The notes under the pieces were generated by a model. That model saw only the letters and a list, made by a program, of their open reading frames with translations, was not told the origin of the DNA and did not search any database. Shown piece after piece: positions 1-8,304 of a DNA stretch of 64,000 nt (its first letter is position 1; each line of letters opens with the position of its first letter). Where the stretch lies: the NCBI GenBank assembly GCA_963663945.1, contig OY760687.1, positions 310,001-374,000 of the forward strand. The letters are read 5' to 3'. Source of the DNA: Bin87 sp963663945 (GTDB lineage: Bacteria; Chloroflexota; Dehalococcoidia; Lucifugimonadales; UBA3495). Both the position numbers and the translations under genes were made by a program.

Positions 1-458
1 CATGCCAATTTAGCGCCGGGAGCTAGTCCGGCCAGAAACTCAACGTCGGCGTAGTCGATTACGGACGCGCGGCTGGGGTAAGGCAACTTGGCCAGCCACT
101 GTATTTTCTTGCGTTTGCAGAACTCGGCAATCTGCTCCCGAAGCATGGGGATGTCCCTGTAGTCGGCCCGGTCATAGACGATACCTGCCTCGCGTGGCCC
201 GTAGCCCAGGTACATCTCCCGCAAGTACAAGTGCAAGTCGACGCTGCGTCCCAGGATGCGGCTGATTTCGTCCTCTATGGCCGCCAGCTTGAGCAGCGAT
301 GGCACGTCGGCGGGGTTGAACTCAATCAGCAGCGCCGCCTCGCTGTCAGCGTCCGGGTCGCAGCGCAAGGGTTTGTCAAGCCAGGTAAGGCGCCGTACCT
401 TGTGCTTCTGACAGAATACTGCGATCTGTTCGTTTTGCTCTGCGCTGATCTCGTTCAT
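1..458 (-). CDS. Tandem degenerate MNT-type nucleotidyltransferase-like protein (3' end beyond window)
   Basis: The frame is open from ATG at 458 to the left edge (152 codons, no stop), so the C-terminus is missing. The protein contains two successive segments that align without gaps to the core of small MNT nucleotidyltransferases (pattern I-A-E-F-C-x5-I-R-R-L-x-L-F-G-S ... D-S-D-x-D). Copy 1 spans about residues 11-80 and copy 2 starts near residue 110. In copy 1 the Gly-Ser pair is replaced by D28-K29 and the Asp pair by E40 and A42. In copy 2 Gly-Ser is replaced by P126-Y127 and the Asp pair reads D138/E140. Framework residues (RRL, LLIEF, the G-R-x-V-D-L strand) are kept. Nucleotidyl transfer is therefore unlikely. 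A binding or antitoxin role is inference. The partner gene, if any, may lie beyond the window. Confidence 0.7.
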   Translation of the reverse strand, partial: MNEISAEQNEQIAVFCQKHKVRRLTWLDKPLRCDPDADSEAALLIEFNPADVPSLLKLAAIEDEISRILGRSVDLHLYLREMYLGYGPREAGIVYDRADYRDIPMLREQIAEFCKRKKIQWLAKLPYPSRASVIDYADVEFLAGLAPGAKLA

Positions 459-492
459 GGCTCACGCCCCAGGCATATTGTAGCAAGTCTCG

Positions 493-1434
493 CTACCCAT
501 TGATCGGATCCAGGCCAGCCTCGGCGCGGGCGTCGTTGATGTGGTCCAGGACGCGCATGCGCAGGGGCGGCAGTTCGTAGCCAACGTCGGCCATCATGCG
601 GCTGTTGTCCACCAGGTAAACGTGGGGCACGGGACGGCTGCCGGTGGTGATGCTGGCATCGGGGATGTAGGCACGCACCATGTCGGCCACGTCGGCGATG
701 GTCGCCAATTCCCCGCCGCTGATGTAGATGTGATGGTTCAGGCTGTCGGCCAGGGCGACGCGGACGAAGATCTCGGCGGCGTCCTCGGCGTGGATCATGG
801 GCGAGGCTTCCTGGGGATCGAAGTCCATGCTGACGGACTGGCCGATGGCCGGCAGGGACATCATCAGGCCGCCGATCATGCCGGTCATGCCGGTAACGCG
901 GCCGTGTCCGAAGACGGTGCAGATGCGCACGCCGCGAATGTCGAGGCCGTGCAGGGTGCGGTAGCGGGCGGCGGCGAAGTCGTTGACCGCCTTGGTCATG
1001 CCGTACACGTTGATGGGAGCCGGCAGGTCGTCCTCGATGAGCGGCCGGTCCCCGAAAGTCTCCTGCACACCGTACACCGCGATGCTGCTGGCATACACCA
1101 CGCGGCGGATGTTGCCCCAGCGGGCGGCCTCGAAGATGTTGTTGGTGCCGTCGATGTTGACGGCCATGCCGGTGGCGGGTCGGTCCTCGGTGTCGGGCGG
1201 CAGCAGGGCGGCCATGTGGATGATGCGGTCCACGTTGTGACGGTTGACGGCTTCCAGCAAGTGGTCCAGGCGGGTCACGTCACCCCGATAGAAGGAGACG
1301 CGGTCCATGAGGGGCTGCAAATTGGGCCGCGGCGGAGCGAGGTCAAAGCAGACCACCTCCTCGCCGCGTTCCAGCAGCTTGCGTATGATGCGGTTGCCGA
1401 TAAACCCGGTGCCGCCGGTAACCATCACTGACAT
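493..1434 (-). CDS. NAD(P)-dependent sugar-nucleotide epimerase/dehydratase-like (extended SDR)
   Basis: This is a 313-residue extended short-chain dehydrogenase of the UDP-glucose 4-epimerase/dehydratase superfamily. The Rossmann motif G7-G-T-G-F-I-G13 binds NAD(P). D31 after the second strand suggests NAD preference. The catalytic pair is Y144-x3-K148, with a preceding Ser-Ser near residue 116. Length is normal for the family. ATG at 1434 follows a good GGAGG seven bases upstream. Substrate cannot be deduced. No glycan genes lie beside it, so it may act on a small carbonyl or lactone rather than a nucleotide sugar. It is transcribed alone on the minus strand. Confidence 0.85.
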   Translation of the reverse strand: MSVMVTGGTGFIGNRIIRKLLERGEEVVCFDLAPPRPNLQPLMDRVSFYRGDVTRLDHLLEAVNRHNVDRIIHMAALLPPDTEDRPATGMAVNIDGTNNIFEAARWGNIRRVVYASSIAVYGVQETFGDRPLIEDDLPAPINVYGMTKAVNDFAAARYRTLHGLDIRGVRICTVFGHGRVTGMTGMIGGLMMSLPAIGQSVSMDFDPQEASPMIHAEDAAEIFVRVALADSLNHHIYISGGELATIADVADMVRAYIPDASITTGSRPVPHVYLVDNSRMMADVGYELPPLRMRVLDHINDARAEAGLDPING

Positions 1435-1560
1435 TAATTGACCTCCAGGGATTGTCTGTTAATCATGGTGCGTCCAAATGGCGCTCATGTATCGGCCCGC
1501 TAAGGCATCAGCCGGACATGGCCAATATATCGAGCCGGCTGTTGATCGCAGTTGGGCGTT

Positions 1561-2172
1561 TCAGGCGCCGGGCCCTCGGAGCGGGCTGTCAAAATGCTCG
1601 CCCATTTTCAGTGTGCCCAGGACATCGTTCCAGACGGATTTTGCGCGTTGCGTGTCCTCGGGCCAGTAGCTGAGGGTGAGCAGGGCGTGGATGGACTTCT
1701 GAGAGTCCCGGGTGATGGCCTGGATAGAGTGGGCCGGACGCTTTTCGCCAGGGTCGAAGAACTCCGATTCGATCCACGCCATCTCCAGGTTGCCCAGTTT
1801 GATGGTGATCGGCGAACCGCGTTTGGTGTCATCCATACCCTTGCGCCGGCGGCGGCTGGCCCTGCCGCGGCGGGCGGGGGCATCTTCGGAGGTTACGTCC
1901 TTGATCAATTGGTGCAGAGGCAAACTGCTCCAGTCGATGTTCATGCCGTAGCCGGCGTAGAAAATAGTGACCTCCAGCCCCATGGTGTCGTCGGGGTGTG
2001 GCGCATCACGGAACTTCACCGACTTCCGGGAGGGTTCCACCAGCCAATCCTGGGGGATTTCAAAGCGCAGCGCGCCCCGGTCGGCGATGAACACCTTGTT
2101 CCCGGGCTTGGCCGTCCACCCGTGGTTATCCGGGAGGTTGAAAACTTCTTTCCGCCAATTCTCGTTGTCCAC
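1561..2172 (-). CDS. Hypothetical protein, 203 residues
   Basis: I do not recognise the family. The protein is soluble, with no signal peptide or membrane segment. It has an N-terminal beta-rich part that includes an I-P-Q-D-W stretch near residue 40 (reminiscent of small domains that begin 'fsi P.gW', inference only). A basic Arg/Lys-rich linker lies at about residues 100-112, followed by a C-terminal alpha/beta part ending in a short Pro/Gly tail. Translation starts at GTG (2172) after a weak GGGTGA. The gene stands alone, diverging from the methyltransferase gene across a 239-bp spacer in which I see no clear promoter or RNA element. Confidence 0.6.
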   Translation of the reverse strand: MDNENWRKEVFNLPDNHGWTAKPGNKVFIADRGALRFEIPQDWLVEPSRKSVKFRDAPHPDDTMGLEVTIFYAGYGMNIDWSSLPLHQLIKDVTSEDAPARRGRASRRRRKGMDDTKRGSPITIKLGNLEMAWIESEFFDPGEKRPAHSIQAITRDSQKSIHALLTLSYWPEDTQRAKSVWNDVLGTLKMGEHFDSPLRGPGA

Positions 2173-2411
2173 CGGTCACCCGCCTTGCGTTCGAGCCGTC
2201 CGAAGAGATGCCGGCATTATAGACGATGCCGCCGAGGGCGTTTGCCGAAGCGGTCCGAATGGCCGGCGGGTTGGAGCGCCGCCGGTGACATCCGCGTGTT
2301 GCGGTCTGGCAGTGGGCAGATTATGATTCGTTCCGCTCGCTGGGCAACGGCATGCGCTTGCGAAGGCGCGTGGCTCGGGCGACATGGCGACAGGAGTAAG
2401 GTCCGCTAGCT

Positions 2412-3725
2412 ATGGCGAAAGCATCTGAAAGATCGTTTCAGGATCCGGCGTTCTCGCAAAACAAGAGCGTGCCGGTCCACCGTTGGGTACCGTGGGTCGC
2501 CGGTTATTCGCAGCGCTTTACGGAAGACGCTTTGACCCGGTACACCAACGGGACAGAGCAATTAGTCCTGGATCCCTTTGCAGGTGTCGGCACGACGCTG
2601 GTCGAAGCCGATCGTGCTGGGCACCATGCGGTAGGATTCGAAATCAATCCCTACGCGGCTTTCGTCTGCCAGACGAAGCTGCGCGCCCATCGCATCCGAA
2701 CCTCTACGCTCCGGCAAGCAATCGATGAGCTGCTCCGCTACGCGAAGGCCATTGATACGGACGGGTTTGTACCCAGATCATCACCACCGGATGGGTTTCG
2801 AACCCGCTCGCCGTTTTACAGCCCCAAGGTTTTGGATAAAGTGCTGCTGTTGATGGATTTCATCAGTGACCAGGATGATGAGGTCATCAAGGACGTGATC
2901 CGGCTTGCCTTCGCTGCAACCATGGTTGACTACTCCAACTATTCATATGAACCGAGCCTCGGCAGAAGAAAAGCAGTGGGTCGCGCGGAAATCGACGATT
3001 TCCCGGTGATTGCCACCTTGGTCAAAAAACTGACCGAAATCGCAGACGATTCCGATTGGTACAGATCACAAAGAGTATGTCTCCAGCGCCCGGATAGCGT
3101 CGTTCATGCTCGGTCGTTTTTTGACGAAGACGAACTGGAACCTTCCAGCGTAGACCTGATAATCACCTCCCCGCCATACATGAACAACTACCACTACAAT
3201 CGTAATACCCGCCCCCACATGTACTGGCTCCAGTTTTGCCAGTCCCCCGGGGAACTCAAAACCCTGGAATGGCAAAACTTCGGCACCTCATGGCAACTGG
3301 CCAGAGATCAAGAAGTGGTTAGTTTGGACACCGCTATCACCGATGACGAAATTCATCAGGTCGTCGATAGAATCAGCCAGCAGAATCCGGGGAAAGGCGT
3401 GTACGGCGGCATGGGATGGGCAAATTACGCCGCAACCTATCTGAACGACTGCGTCCGGTTCGTGCGAGGTATGCGTCGCGTGCTGCGGCCCGGCGCATCC
3501 GCTTTGGTCGTAATCGGCAACAGCGTGGTACAGGGTGTACACGTTCCCACAGACCAGTTTCTGGCCAAGATTGCAATGGACTGTGGTCTCGAAGTTCGGG
3601 CCATCCATACCCCTCGTGAGGCCCGGGTCGGCAATAGCATCATCAACTCCAGCGTGCGCGTCGGCCAGGCCGGCAAACAAAACCGCCTGTACGAATCCGT
3701 CGTCGAAATCCGGCAAGGAACATGA
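2412..3725 (+). CDS. Type II DNA amino-methyltransferase (N4-cytosine or N6-adenine)
   Basis: This is a 437-residue modification methylase. Motif I (D54-P-F-A-G-V-G-T-T62) binds S-adenosylmethionine. The catalytic motif IV is T252-S-P-P-Y256. An SPPY core is typical of exocyclic-amino methylases, more often N4-cytosine. About 190 residues separate motif I from motif IV, which leaves room for the target-recognition region between them, as in alpha-type order. The stop codon overlaps the start of the nuclease gene (ATGA), so the two are translationally coupled. The gene looks somewhat richer in A+T than its flanks, consistent with acquisition. The protected target is inferred to be the nuclease's site. 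Confidence 0.9.
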   Translation: MAKASERSFQDPAFSQNKSVPVHRWVPWVAGYSQRFTEDALTRYTNGTEQLVLDPFAGVGTTLVEADRAGHHAVGFEINPYAAFVCQTKLRAHRIRTSTLRQAIDELLRYAKAIDTDGFVPRSSPPDGFRTRSPFYSPKVLDKVLLLMDFISDQDDEVIKDVIRLAFAATMVDYSNYSYEPSLGRRKAVGRAEIDDFPVIATLVKKLTEIADDSDWYRSQRVCLQRPDSVVHARSFFDEDELEPSSVDLIITSPPYMNNYHYNRNTRPHMYWLQFCQSPGELKTLEWQNFGTSWQLARDQEVVSLDTAITDDEIHQVVDRISQQNPGKGVYGGMGWANYAATYLNDCVRFVRGMRRVLRPGASALVVIGNSVVQGVHVPTDQFLAKIAMDCGLEVRAIHTPREARVGNSIINSSVRVGQAGKQNRLYESVVEIRQGT

Positions 3726-4303
3726 CCGAATTGTACGACCCGCTCACTTACGACAACCTGATGGCTGGAACGGTCCTCGAATTTGAACGCCAACCCCTCC
3801 TGCGGCTGTCCGACGACATATCTGTGCGTGGCCCTGGCATCTATTGCCTGGTTTATACCGGGCCTTTTGATGTGTACGGCGAGATTGCGGCGTCAGGGAA
3901 TCCCGTTTACGTCGGCAAAGCGGTCCCGCCGGGATCCCGCCGCGGCGACACGGTAAACGTTGAATCCCCCGCACTGCGGAACAGGTTGAGGGAACATGCA
4001 CGGTCAATCGACCATACAACGAACTTGGACAAAGAGGATTTCCAGTATCGCTACTTGGCGATCGAACCGGTGTGGATCACTCTGGCCGAGCGCTTCGCGA
4101 TCGATCATTACAAGCCGGTTTGGAACCGTTGCCTGGATGGGTTTGGCGACCACGACCCCGGATCAGGCAGGTACAATGGCGAGAAGAGCTGGTGGGATAC
4201 CATGCACCCGGGGAGGGGTTGGGCGGACAATCTGAGGGAGGTGAAGACCCAGGAAGAAGCGGTCGAGCGGGTGCAAACGTTTTTCGCTTCCGAACAGTCG
4301 TGA
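3722..4303 (+). CDS. Eco29kI-like GIY-YIG type II restriction endonuclease
   Basis: This 193-residue protein matches the Eco29kI family of GIY-YIG restriction enzymes. G39-I-Y41 and Y63-V-G65 form the two halves of the motif. R88-x3-H92, E123 and N135 follow with the same spacing (4 and 12) that separates the known Eco29kI catalytic Arg/His and Glu/Asn residues. The conserved G-F-G-D-H-D-P and H-P-G-R segments in the C-terminal third are also present. All catalytic positions are intact, so the enzyme is probably active. Characterised members cut CCGCGG, and this site is a reasonable but unproven guess. It forms a two-gene R-M operon with the overlapping methylase. Confidence 0.88.
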   Translation: MTELYDPLTYDNLMAGTVLEFERQPLLRLSDDISVRGPGIYCLVYTGPFDVYGEIAASGNPVYVGKAVPPGSRRGDTVNVESPALRNRLREHARSIDHTTNLDKEDFQYRYLAIEPVWITLAERFAIDHYKPVWNRCLDGFGDHDPGSGRYNGEKSWWDTMHPGRGWADNLREVKTQEEAVERVQTFFASEQS

Positions 4304-4310
4304 AACTCGC

Positions 4311-5126
4311 CTACCCGTTTCCGCTGCTGACGTCCCGGCGCTCTGTCACCAGCACCGCCAGCGCCGCGAAGACAGCGGCGTAGGCCAGCACGGCCGGGAG
4401 GAACACCCACGGGCCGAGGCCGTCGTCGCGACCCATCAGGCCATTGGTGACACCCCACAGCGTCCAGCGGGTGTAGTCGCCCAGGTTCACCTCCAGGGCG
4501 AGTTGGGAAATCAAGCCCGCCGCGGGATACGCGATCGACTCCACGATCAGGATGGCGATGCCAACACCCAGTCCGAAGGCGGTGGAACGGCCCAAGGCGC
4601 ACAGCAGCGCTCCCAGCAGCAGGTAGGTCATGGTGACAGGCCACGCCGACACGAATGTGCCCGCGCTCTCGACCCAGCTTCCCGAATCGCCTGGAGTGAA
4701 CTCCAGCCCGTTCGTGGCCGGACTCGCCGCGAGCATGCCGACCCCTGCGGCCAAAAGCCACGACACAATCCACACAACCACTAGGACCAACGCCGCCAGG
4801 CCGAGTTTTGCCGTCAGCACGTGCCAGCGACGCTGCCCCCTGGCGAAGAGGGGGCGGAAGGTTCCCCATCCGTAGTCACTGCCCAGGACCATGCCCGCCA
4901 GGACGATCCCCAGGAACGGGCCCAGCCGCGACAGCAACTCGAACACCAGCAGCGGGTACCCGTGTGATGATATCGAAATAGTGGACTGGATCAGCCGCAG
5001 AACTCCGGCGGAGATTGCCAGCGTGCCCACCACCGCCAGCGCCAGCAGGCCCAGGATCACCCAAAACTCGGTCCTGCGGCGCAGTCGAAACCACTCCCAC
5101 CGCATCATGTTGCCCAGAACGGTCAT
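4311..5126 (-). CDS. ABC transporter permease (ABC-2 type)
   Basis: The protein has 271 residues and about six hydrophobic segments, starting with a short cytoplasmic R-W-E-W-x-R-L-R-R-R segment typical of ABC-2 permeases. A conserved G-S-D-Y-G-W-G-T-F-R-x-L element follows the second helix; this short amphipathic motif is usual in the family. I chose ATG at 5126 rather than an upstream in-frame codon because it overlaps the ATPase stop by four bases (ATGA). The longer version would lie deep inside the ATPase gene. With the ATPase it forms an exporter. Substrate (antibiotic, lipid or peptide) cannot be told. Confidence 0.85.
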   Translation of the reverse strand: MTVLGNMMRWEWFRLRRRTEFWVILGLLALAVVGTLAISAGVLRLIQSTISISSHGYPLLVFELLSRLGPFLGIVLAGMVLGSDYGWGTFRPLFARGQRRWHVLTAKLGLAALVLVVVWIVSWLLAAGVGMLAASPATNGLEFTPGDSGSWVESAGTFVSAWPVTMTYLLLGALLCALGRSTAFGLGVGIAILIVESIAYPAAGLISQLALEVNLGDYTRWTLWGVTNGLMGRDDGLGPWVFLPAVLAYAAVFAALAVLVTERRDVSSGNG

Positions 5127-6076
5127 CGGGACTCCTGCTCCGCCTCGCCAGTGACTTCCATGAAACCGGCCTCCAGGGAACCGGACGCCGGCCGCAGTTG
5201 GGAGACGTACACGCCGGCATTGGCGAGGTCGCGGCTGATTTCCCATTCGCATCCGGGGGCGGCCGCCACTTCCAGCCCGTCCTCGGTCCGGTTTCTGATC
5301 TCCCAGCCGGCGTTCGTGAGTACGGTGAAGGCGCGGTCATCGTTGGTGGTGCGCACCAGGGCCGAGGCCGGGGCGCCCATGCCGGAAACGGGGCCACAGT
5401 ACAGCAACTTGCCTCGCCGCAGGACGGCAACCTGGTTGCAGACCTGCTCCATCTCGTTGAGCAGGTGGCTCGACAGGATCACGGTGCGACCGCTGTTGGC
5501 GCCGAGGTTCCGGATGAGATCGCGCACTTCGACGATTCCCACCGGGTCCAGCCCGTTGGTCGGCTCGTCGAGGATCAGCAGCGACGGGTCGCCCAGCAGG
5601 GTGGCGGCGATGCCCAGGCGTTGCTTCATGCCGGTGGAGCAGGCGCGGAACTTGCGCCGCGCCCCATCGCCCGCCAGGTTCACGGTCTCCAGCAGGTCCT
5701 CGACCTCCGCGTCACCGCCTTCTGAGCCGTATACCCCCTGCAGGCATTTCAGGTTGTCCCGGCAGGACAGGTAGGGCCAGAAGATCGGGCGCTCGATCAG
5801 CGCTCCGACGTTTGCCAGCGCCTGTGCCTGTCCGGCTGGACCATCGTGCCCGAACAAAGTGATCGACCCGTCGGTGGGGCTGATGAAACCGGACAGCATG
5901 GACAGCAGCGTCGTCTTGCCGGACCCGTTGGGCCCGAGCAGTCCGAACACGCCGCCCGAGGGTATGCTCAGGCTGACGTCATCCACCGCCGTGACCCGTC
6001 CAAACCGCTTGGTCAGGCCCGAAACCGAGACGGCCGGCATGGCTCCCTCAAAGGACGTGGGAACGGAGATGGTCAC
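5123..6076 (-). CDS. ABC transporter ATP-binding protein (CcmA/drug-export type)
   Basis: This is a 317-residue ATPase. Walker A is G48-P-N-G-S-G-K-T-T56, the signature is S-T-G-M-K-Q-R near residue 147 (first Gly replaced by Thr), and Walker B is L-L-I-L-D-E-P near 166-172, followed by a switch His in the S-S-H-L-L segment. The roughly 100-residue extension after the nucleotide-binding domain is typical of ABC-2 exporters. It is translationally coupled to the permease gene. The FAD oxidoreductase gene ends only 10 bases upstream, so all three are probably in one transcript. Confidence 0.9.
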   Translation of the reverse strand: MTISVPTSFEGAMPAVSVSGLTKRFGRVTAVDDVSLSIPSGGVFGLLGPNGSGKTTLLSMLSGFISPTDGSITLFGHDGPAGQAQALANVGALIERPIFWPYLSCRDNLKCLQGVYGSEGGDAEVEDLLETVNLAGDGARRKFRACSTGMKQRLGIAATLLGDPSLLILDEPTNGLDPVGIVEVRDLIRNLGANSGRTVILSSHLLNEMEQVCNQVAVLRRGKLLYCGPVSGMGAPASALVRTTNDDRAFTVLTNAGWEIRNRTEDGLEVAAAPGCEWEISRDLANAGVYVSQLRPASGSLEAGFMEVTGEAEQESR

Positions 6077-6085
6077 GACAGGGGC

Positions 6086-7321
6086 CTATACCAGGACGTC
6101 AAAGCCGTAACCCGCGTTGTTCAGGGCTCCGTCTTCAAATCGGGACAGCTTCAACGGAGAGATATCCATGCTCGTGGCCGCGCCGCTGCCGATCAACTCG
6201 GCCATCAGCACGCCCACCATGGGAGACAGCTTGAAGCCGTGGCCGCTGAAACCGGTGCACAGGTAGAGCCCGTCCACGCCGTCGACGCGATCCATGATGG
6301 GATGGGAGTCGGGCGTATTGGTGTACAGCCCCGCATATCCGGCAGCCAGTTCAGCGTCGGCGATGGCAGGAATCCGGCGGGCCAGGCGCTGCCACACGTC
6401 CTCGATAAACGACGGGCTGGCCCGCTGGGCGAAGACCTCTGGGTCGTCGACCACGTCGGAGTGGTTGCCATTGCCGACCAGGGTCAGGTCCTGTCCCTCG
6501 GGGCGGAAGTAGATGCGATTGCCGATGTCGGCGCCGCCCGGGTGGTAGGGCACCAGGTCCAGCGGCCGGCGGAAGTGCAGCACCTCGTGGCGTGTCGCGA
6601 CTAGGGGGACCTCGATGCCCTGAGGTGCGAGGAAGCGAGCGGTCCACGGGCCTGTGGCCACCACCGCGACGGCGGTCTCGATGCGCTCTCCCGAGGCGGT
6701 GCTGACCGCCACGACCCGGCTACCGTCCTCGCTGGTTTCGATGGCGTCTGCAGGCGTTTGCAGTCGGATGGTGACGCCTTCGCTACGTGCACGGGTGGCG
6801 TAGGCGTAGGCGGTGCCCGAGGCGTCGGCGTGGCCGGAGTAGGGCTCGTAGGCGATGCCGGCCGCGTCGGAGACCTCGAAGCCGGGGGCCAGTTCCGAGG
6901 CGTCGGCGGCGCTGATGATATCGGTGATCACGCCCACCGACTGCTGCGTCGCAATGTTGGCCCGGAAGGACGGCAGGTCATCCTGACCGGCGAACACGAG
7001 GTAGCCGGTGCGGGTGTAGCCGCACTCGCCGCCGATCATGTCGGCGAAGTTGCGGAAGATGTGCAGGCTCCGCCAGGCTAGCTCGGCGTTGATAGCGGTG
7101 GAGTAGTGCATGCGTATCCCGCCGCTGCTGCGCCCGGTGGATCCGCTGCCCAGCGTGTCCCGTTCCAGCAGCACGATGCGCCGGAGGCCGTGGTCGGCGG
7201 CGGTGAGGGCCAGGTTGCAGGCGATGCTGCAGCCCATCACGCCTCCCCCGATGATGACGACATCGGCGGTCCCGGTCGCGCTGGTCACTTGCTCCGATGG
7301 ACGTTTCGCTGGTCCTGCCAT
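6086..7321 (-). CDS. FAD-dependent oxidoreductase, DAO/sarcosine-oxidase-like
   Basis: The protein has about 411 residues with an N-terminal dinucleotide-binding motif V-V-I-I-G-G-G-V-M-G and a downstream acidic residue (L-L-E-R-D) for the FAD ribose. G-S-G-S-T-G-R-S-S-G-G follows, a pattern typical of glycine/sarcosine/D-amino-acid oxidases. The C-terminal G-L-Y-L-C-T-G-F-S-G-H-G-F motif is the usual second FAD-contact region. It probably oxidises an amine or amino acid. ATG at 7321 is preferred, but GTG at 7339 is also possible and neither has a strong ribosome-binding site. Its position between an exporter and an HNH/GGT stretch suggests work on amino compounds released by gamma-glutamyltransferase (inference). 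Confidence 0.85.
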   Translation of the reverse strand: MAGPAKRPSEQVTSATGTADVVIIGGGVMGCSIACNLALTAADHGLRRIVLLERDTLGSGSTGRSSGGIRMHYSTAINAELAWRSLHIFRNFADMIGGECGYTRTGYLVFAGQDDLPSFRANIATQQSVGVITDIISAADASELAPGFEVSDAAGIAYEPYSGHADASGTAYAYATRARSEGVTIRLQTPADAIETSEDGSRVVAVSTASGERIETAVAVVATGPWTARFLAPQGIEVPLVATRHEVLHFRRPLDLVPYHPGGADIGNRIYFRPEGQDLTLVGNGNHSDVVDDPEVFAQRASPSFIEDVWQRLARRIPAIADAELAAGYAGLYTNTPDSHPIMDRVDGVDGLYLCTGFSGHGFKLSPMVGVLMAELIGSGAATSMDISPLKLSRFEDGALNNAGYGFDVLV

Positions 7322-7376
7322 ATCGTTGGTCCGTATCACTTATAACGAATCTTATCAATGAGCGGATTTATCAGAG

Positions 7377-7778
7377 TCATCCCCGTTCCCTCGACCGGCG
7401 AACGCGGAAGCTGGCGCCCCGCTGTTTCCGCATCCAGCGCAGGAAATCGGCGACGCGCGGGTTCGATCTGAGCAGTTGCACGCTGTACAACTCCTCGGCC
7501 AGCGTCGTGACCGAAAACATGGCGTGGACCTGCCGGTGACAGGTGGGGCAGAGCAGCGCCTTTGGCCCGTGGTTCCCGCCACGGGCTCGCGGGATCAGAT
7601 GGTGGACAGTGAAGCGTTCAACCACCCGTTCGCAGAGGTCGCAAGCGCTGGGGTCGTCTCCCGGCCGTCGGCGTCGTACCGCGCCGTCGGGCTCGCCAGT
7701 TGCGTCAGGAGGTACGGATGGGGCGGCTTGCTCTTTGCGCGCGCCGCGAGAACGGGTGCGCGCTGCCCGCCTAGCCAT
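7377..7778 (-). CDS. HNH endonuclease domain protein
   Basis: This 133-residue protein carries a complete HNH/treble-clef zinc module: C46-x2-C49, H59-H60, N69, C77-x2-C80 and H85. The N-terminal 40 residues are basic and disordered. ATG at 7778 overlaps the end of the preceding gene by eight bases, and GTG at 7784 is an alternative. Stand-alone HNH proteins of this size occur widely without known function, in repair or as remnants of mobile elements. No terminase or intron hallmark is nearby. Confidence 0.8.
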   Translation of the reverse strand: MARRAARTRSRGARKEQAAPSVPPDATGEPDGAVRRRRPGDDPSACDLCERVVERFTVHHLIPRARGGNHGPKALLCPTCHRQVHAMFSVTTLAEELYSVQLLRSNPRVADFLRWMRKQRGASFRVRRSRERG

Positions 7779-8259
7779 TGCCACCCTGGCCGGATGCGTC
7801 GAGGAACCGCCAGCCGGGAAGGTCCACCTGCCACTGCGCGTCTTCGAGCAGCATGGGGATCATCAGGCCCGACATCAGGCGGCTGTGCTGCACCACGGTC
7901 TCATCGGTCACGCCGAAGGGCAGGAACACGAAAGCATGCTGGTCGTCCACATAGCGGGTGGGAGCGGCCGCCAATTCGGTAAGGTCTTCCAGGGGCCACA
8001 GGCGCAGGACGGTGGTCCGGAAGTCGTCCATCATCGACACACGCATTGGGTGATCGGGGTCGTAGGCAGCGCGGTAGGCCACCTGCATGTCGATGTTGAG
8101 CTTGGTGGCCCACACGCCCAAGCGCATGCCCCGGGTCTCCTTGGAAAGCATCGACCAGGCCAGGTCCATGTCCCCGTCGCGGATGGACTCGGCGAACAGG
8201 CCGGCGCGCTGCCCCACCTCGTCGGGTTCCTGGCTGCGGCGTTGCCCGGGCATTCGCAT
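7771..8259 (-). CDS. Hypothetical protein, 162 residues
   Basis: The family is not recognised. The protein is predicted soluble, with an N-terminal helix containing a G-D-M-D-L-A-W-S-M-L pattern followed by mixed alpha/beta sequence, vaguely like NTF2-type folds (inference). Tandem ATG codons at 8259 and 8253 leave the exact start open. The gene overlaps the HNH gene downstream and lies 45 bases after the gamma-glutamyltransferase stop, so the three may be cotranscribed. Confidence 0.6.
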   Translation of the reverse strand: MRMPGQRRSQEPDEVGQRAGLFAESIRDGDMDLAWSMLSKETRGMRLGVWATKLNIDMQVAYRAAYDPDHPMRVSMMDDFRTTVLRLWPLEDLTELAAAPTRYVDDQHAFVFLPFGVTDETVVQHSRLMSGLMIPMLLEDAQWQVDLPGWRFLDASGQGGNG

Positions 8260-8304
8260 GCTGATTGTCCTTGGTGCAGTTGGCGCGGGGTCGACGAAAG
8301 ACGT

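Noticed and set aside
541..1431. Plus-strand frame opposite the epimerase gene
   Set aside because: Low-complexity His/Gly/Ala composition typical of an antisense shadow. The minus-strand frame has clear SDR motifs.
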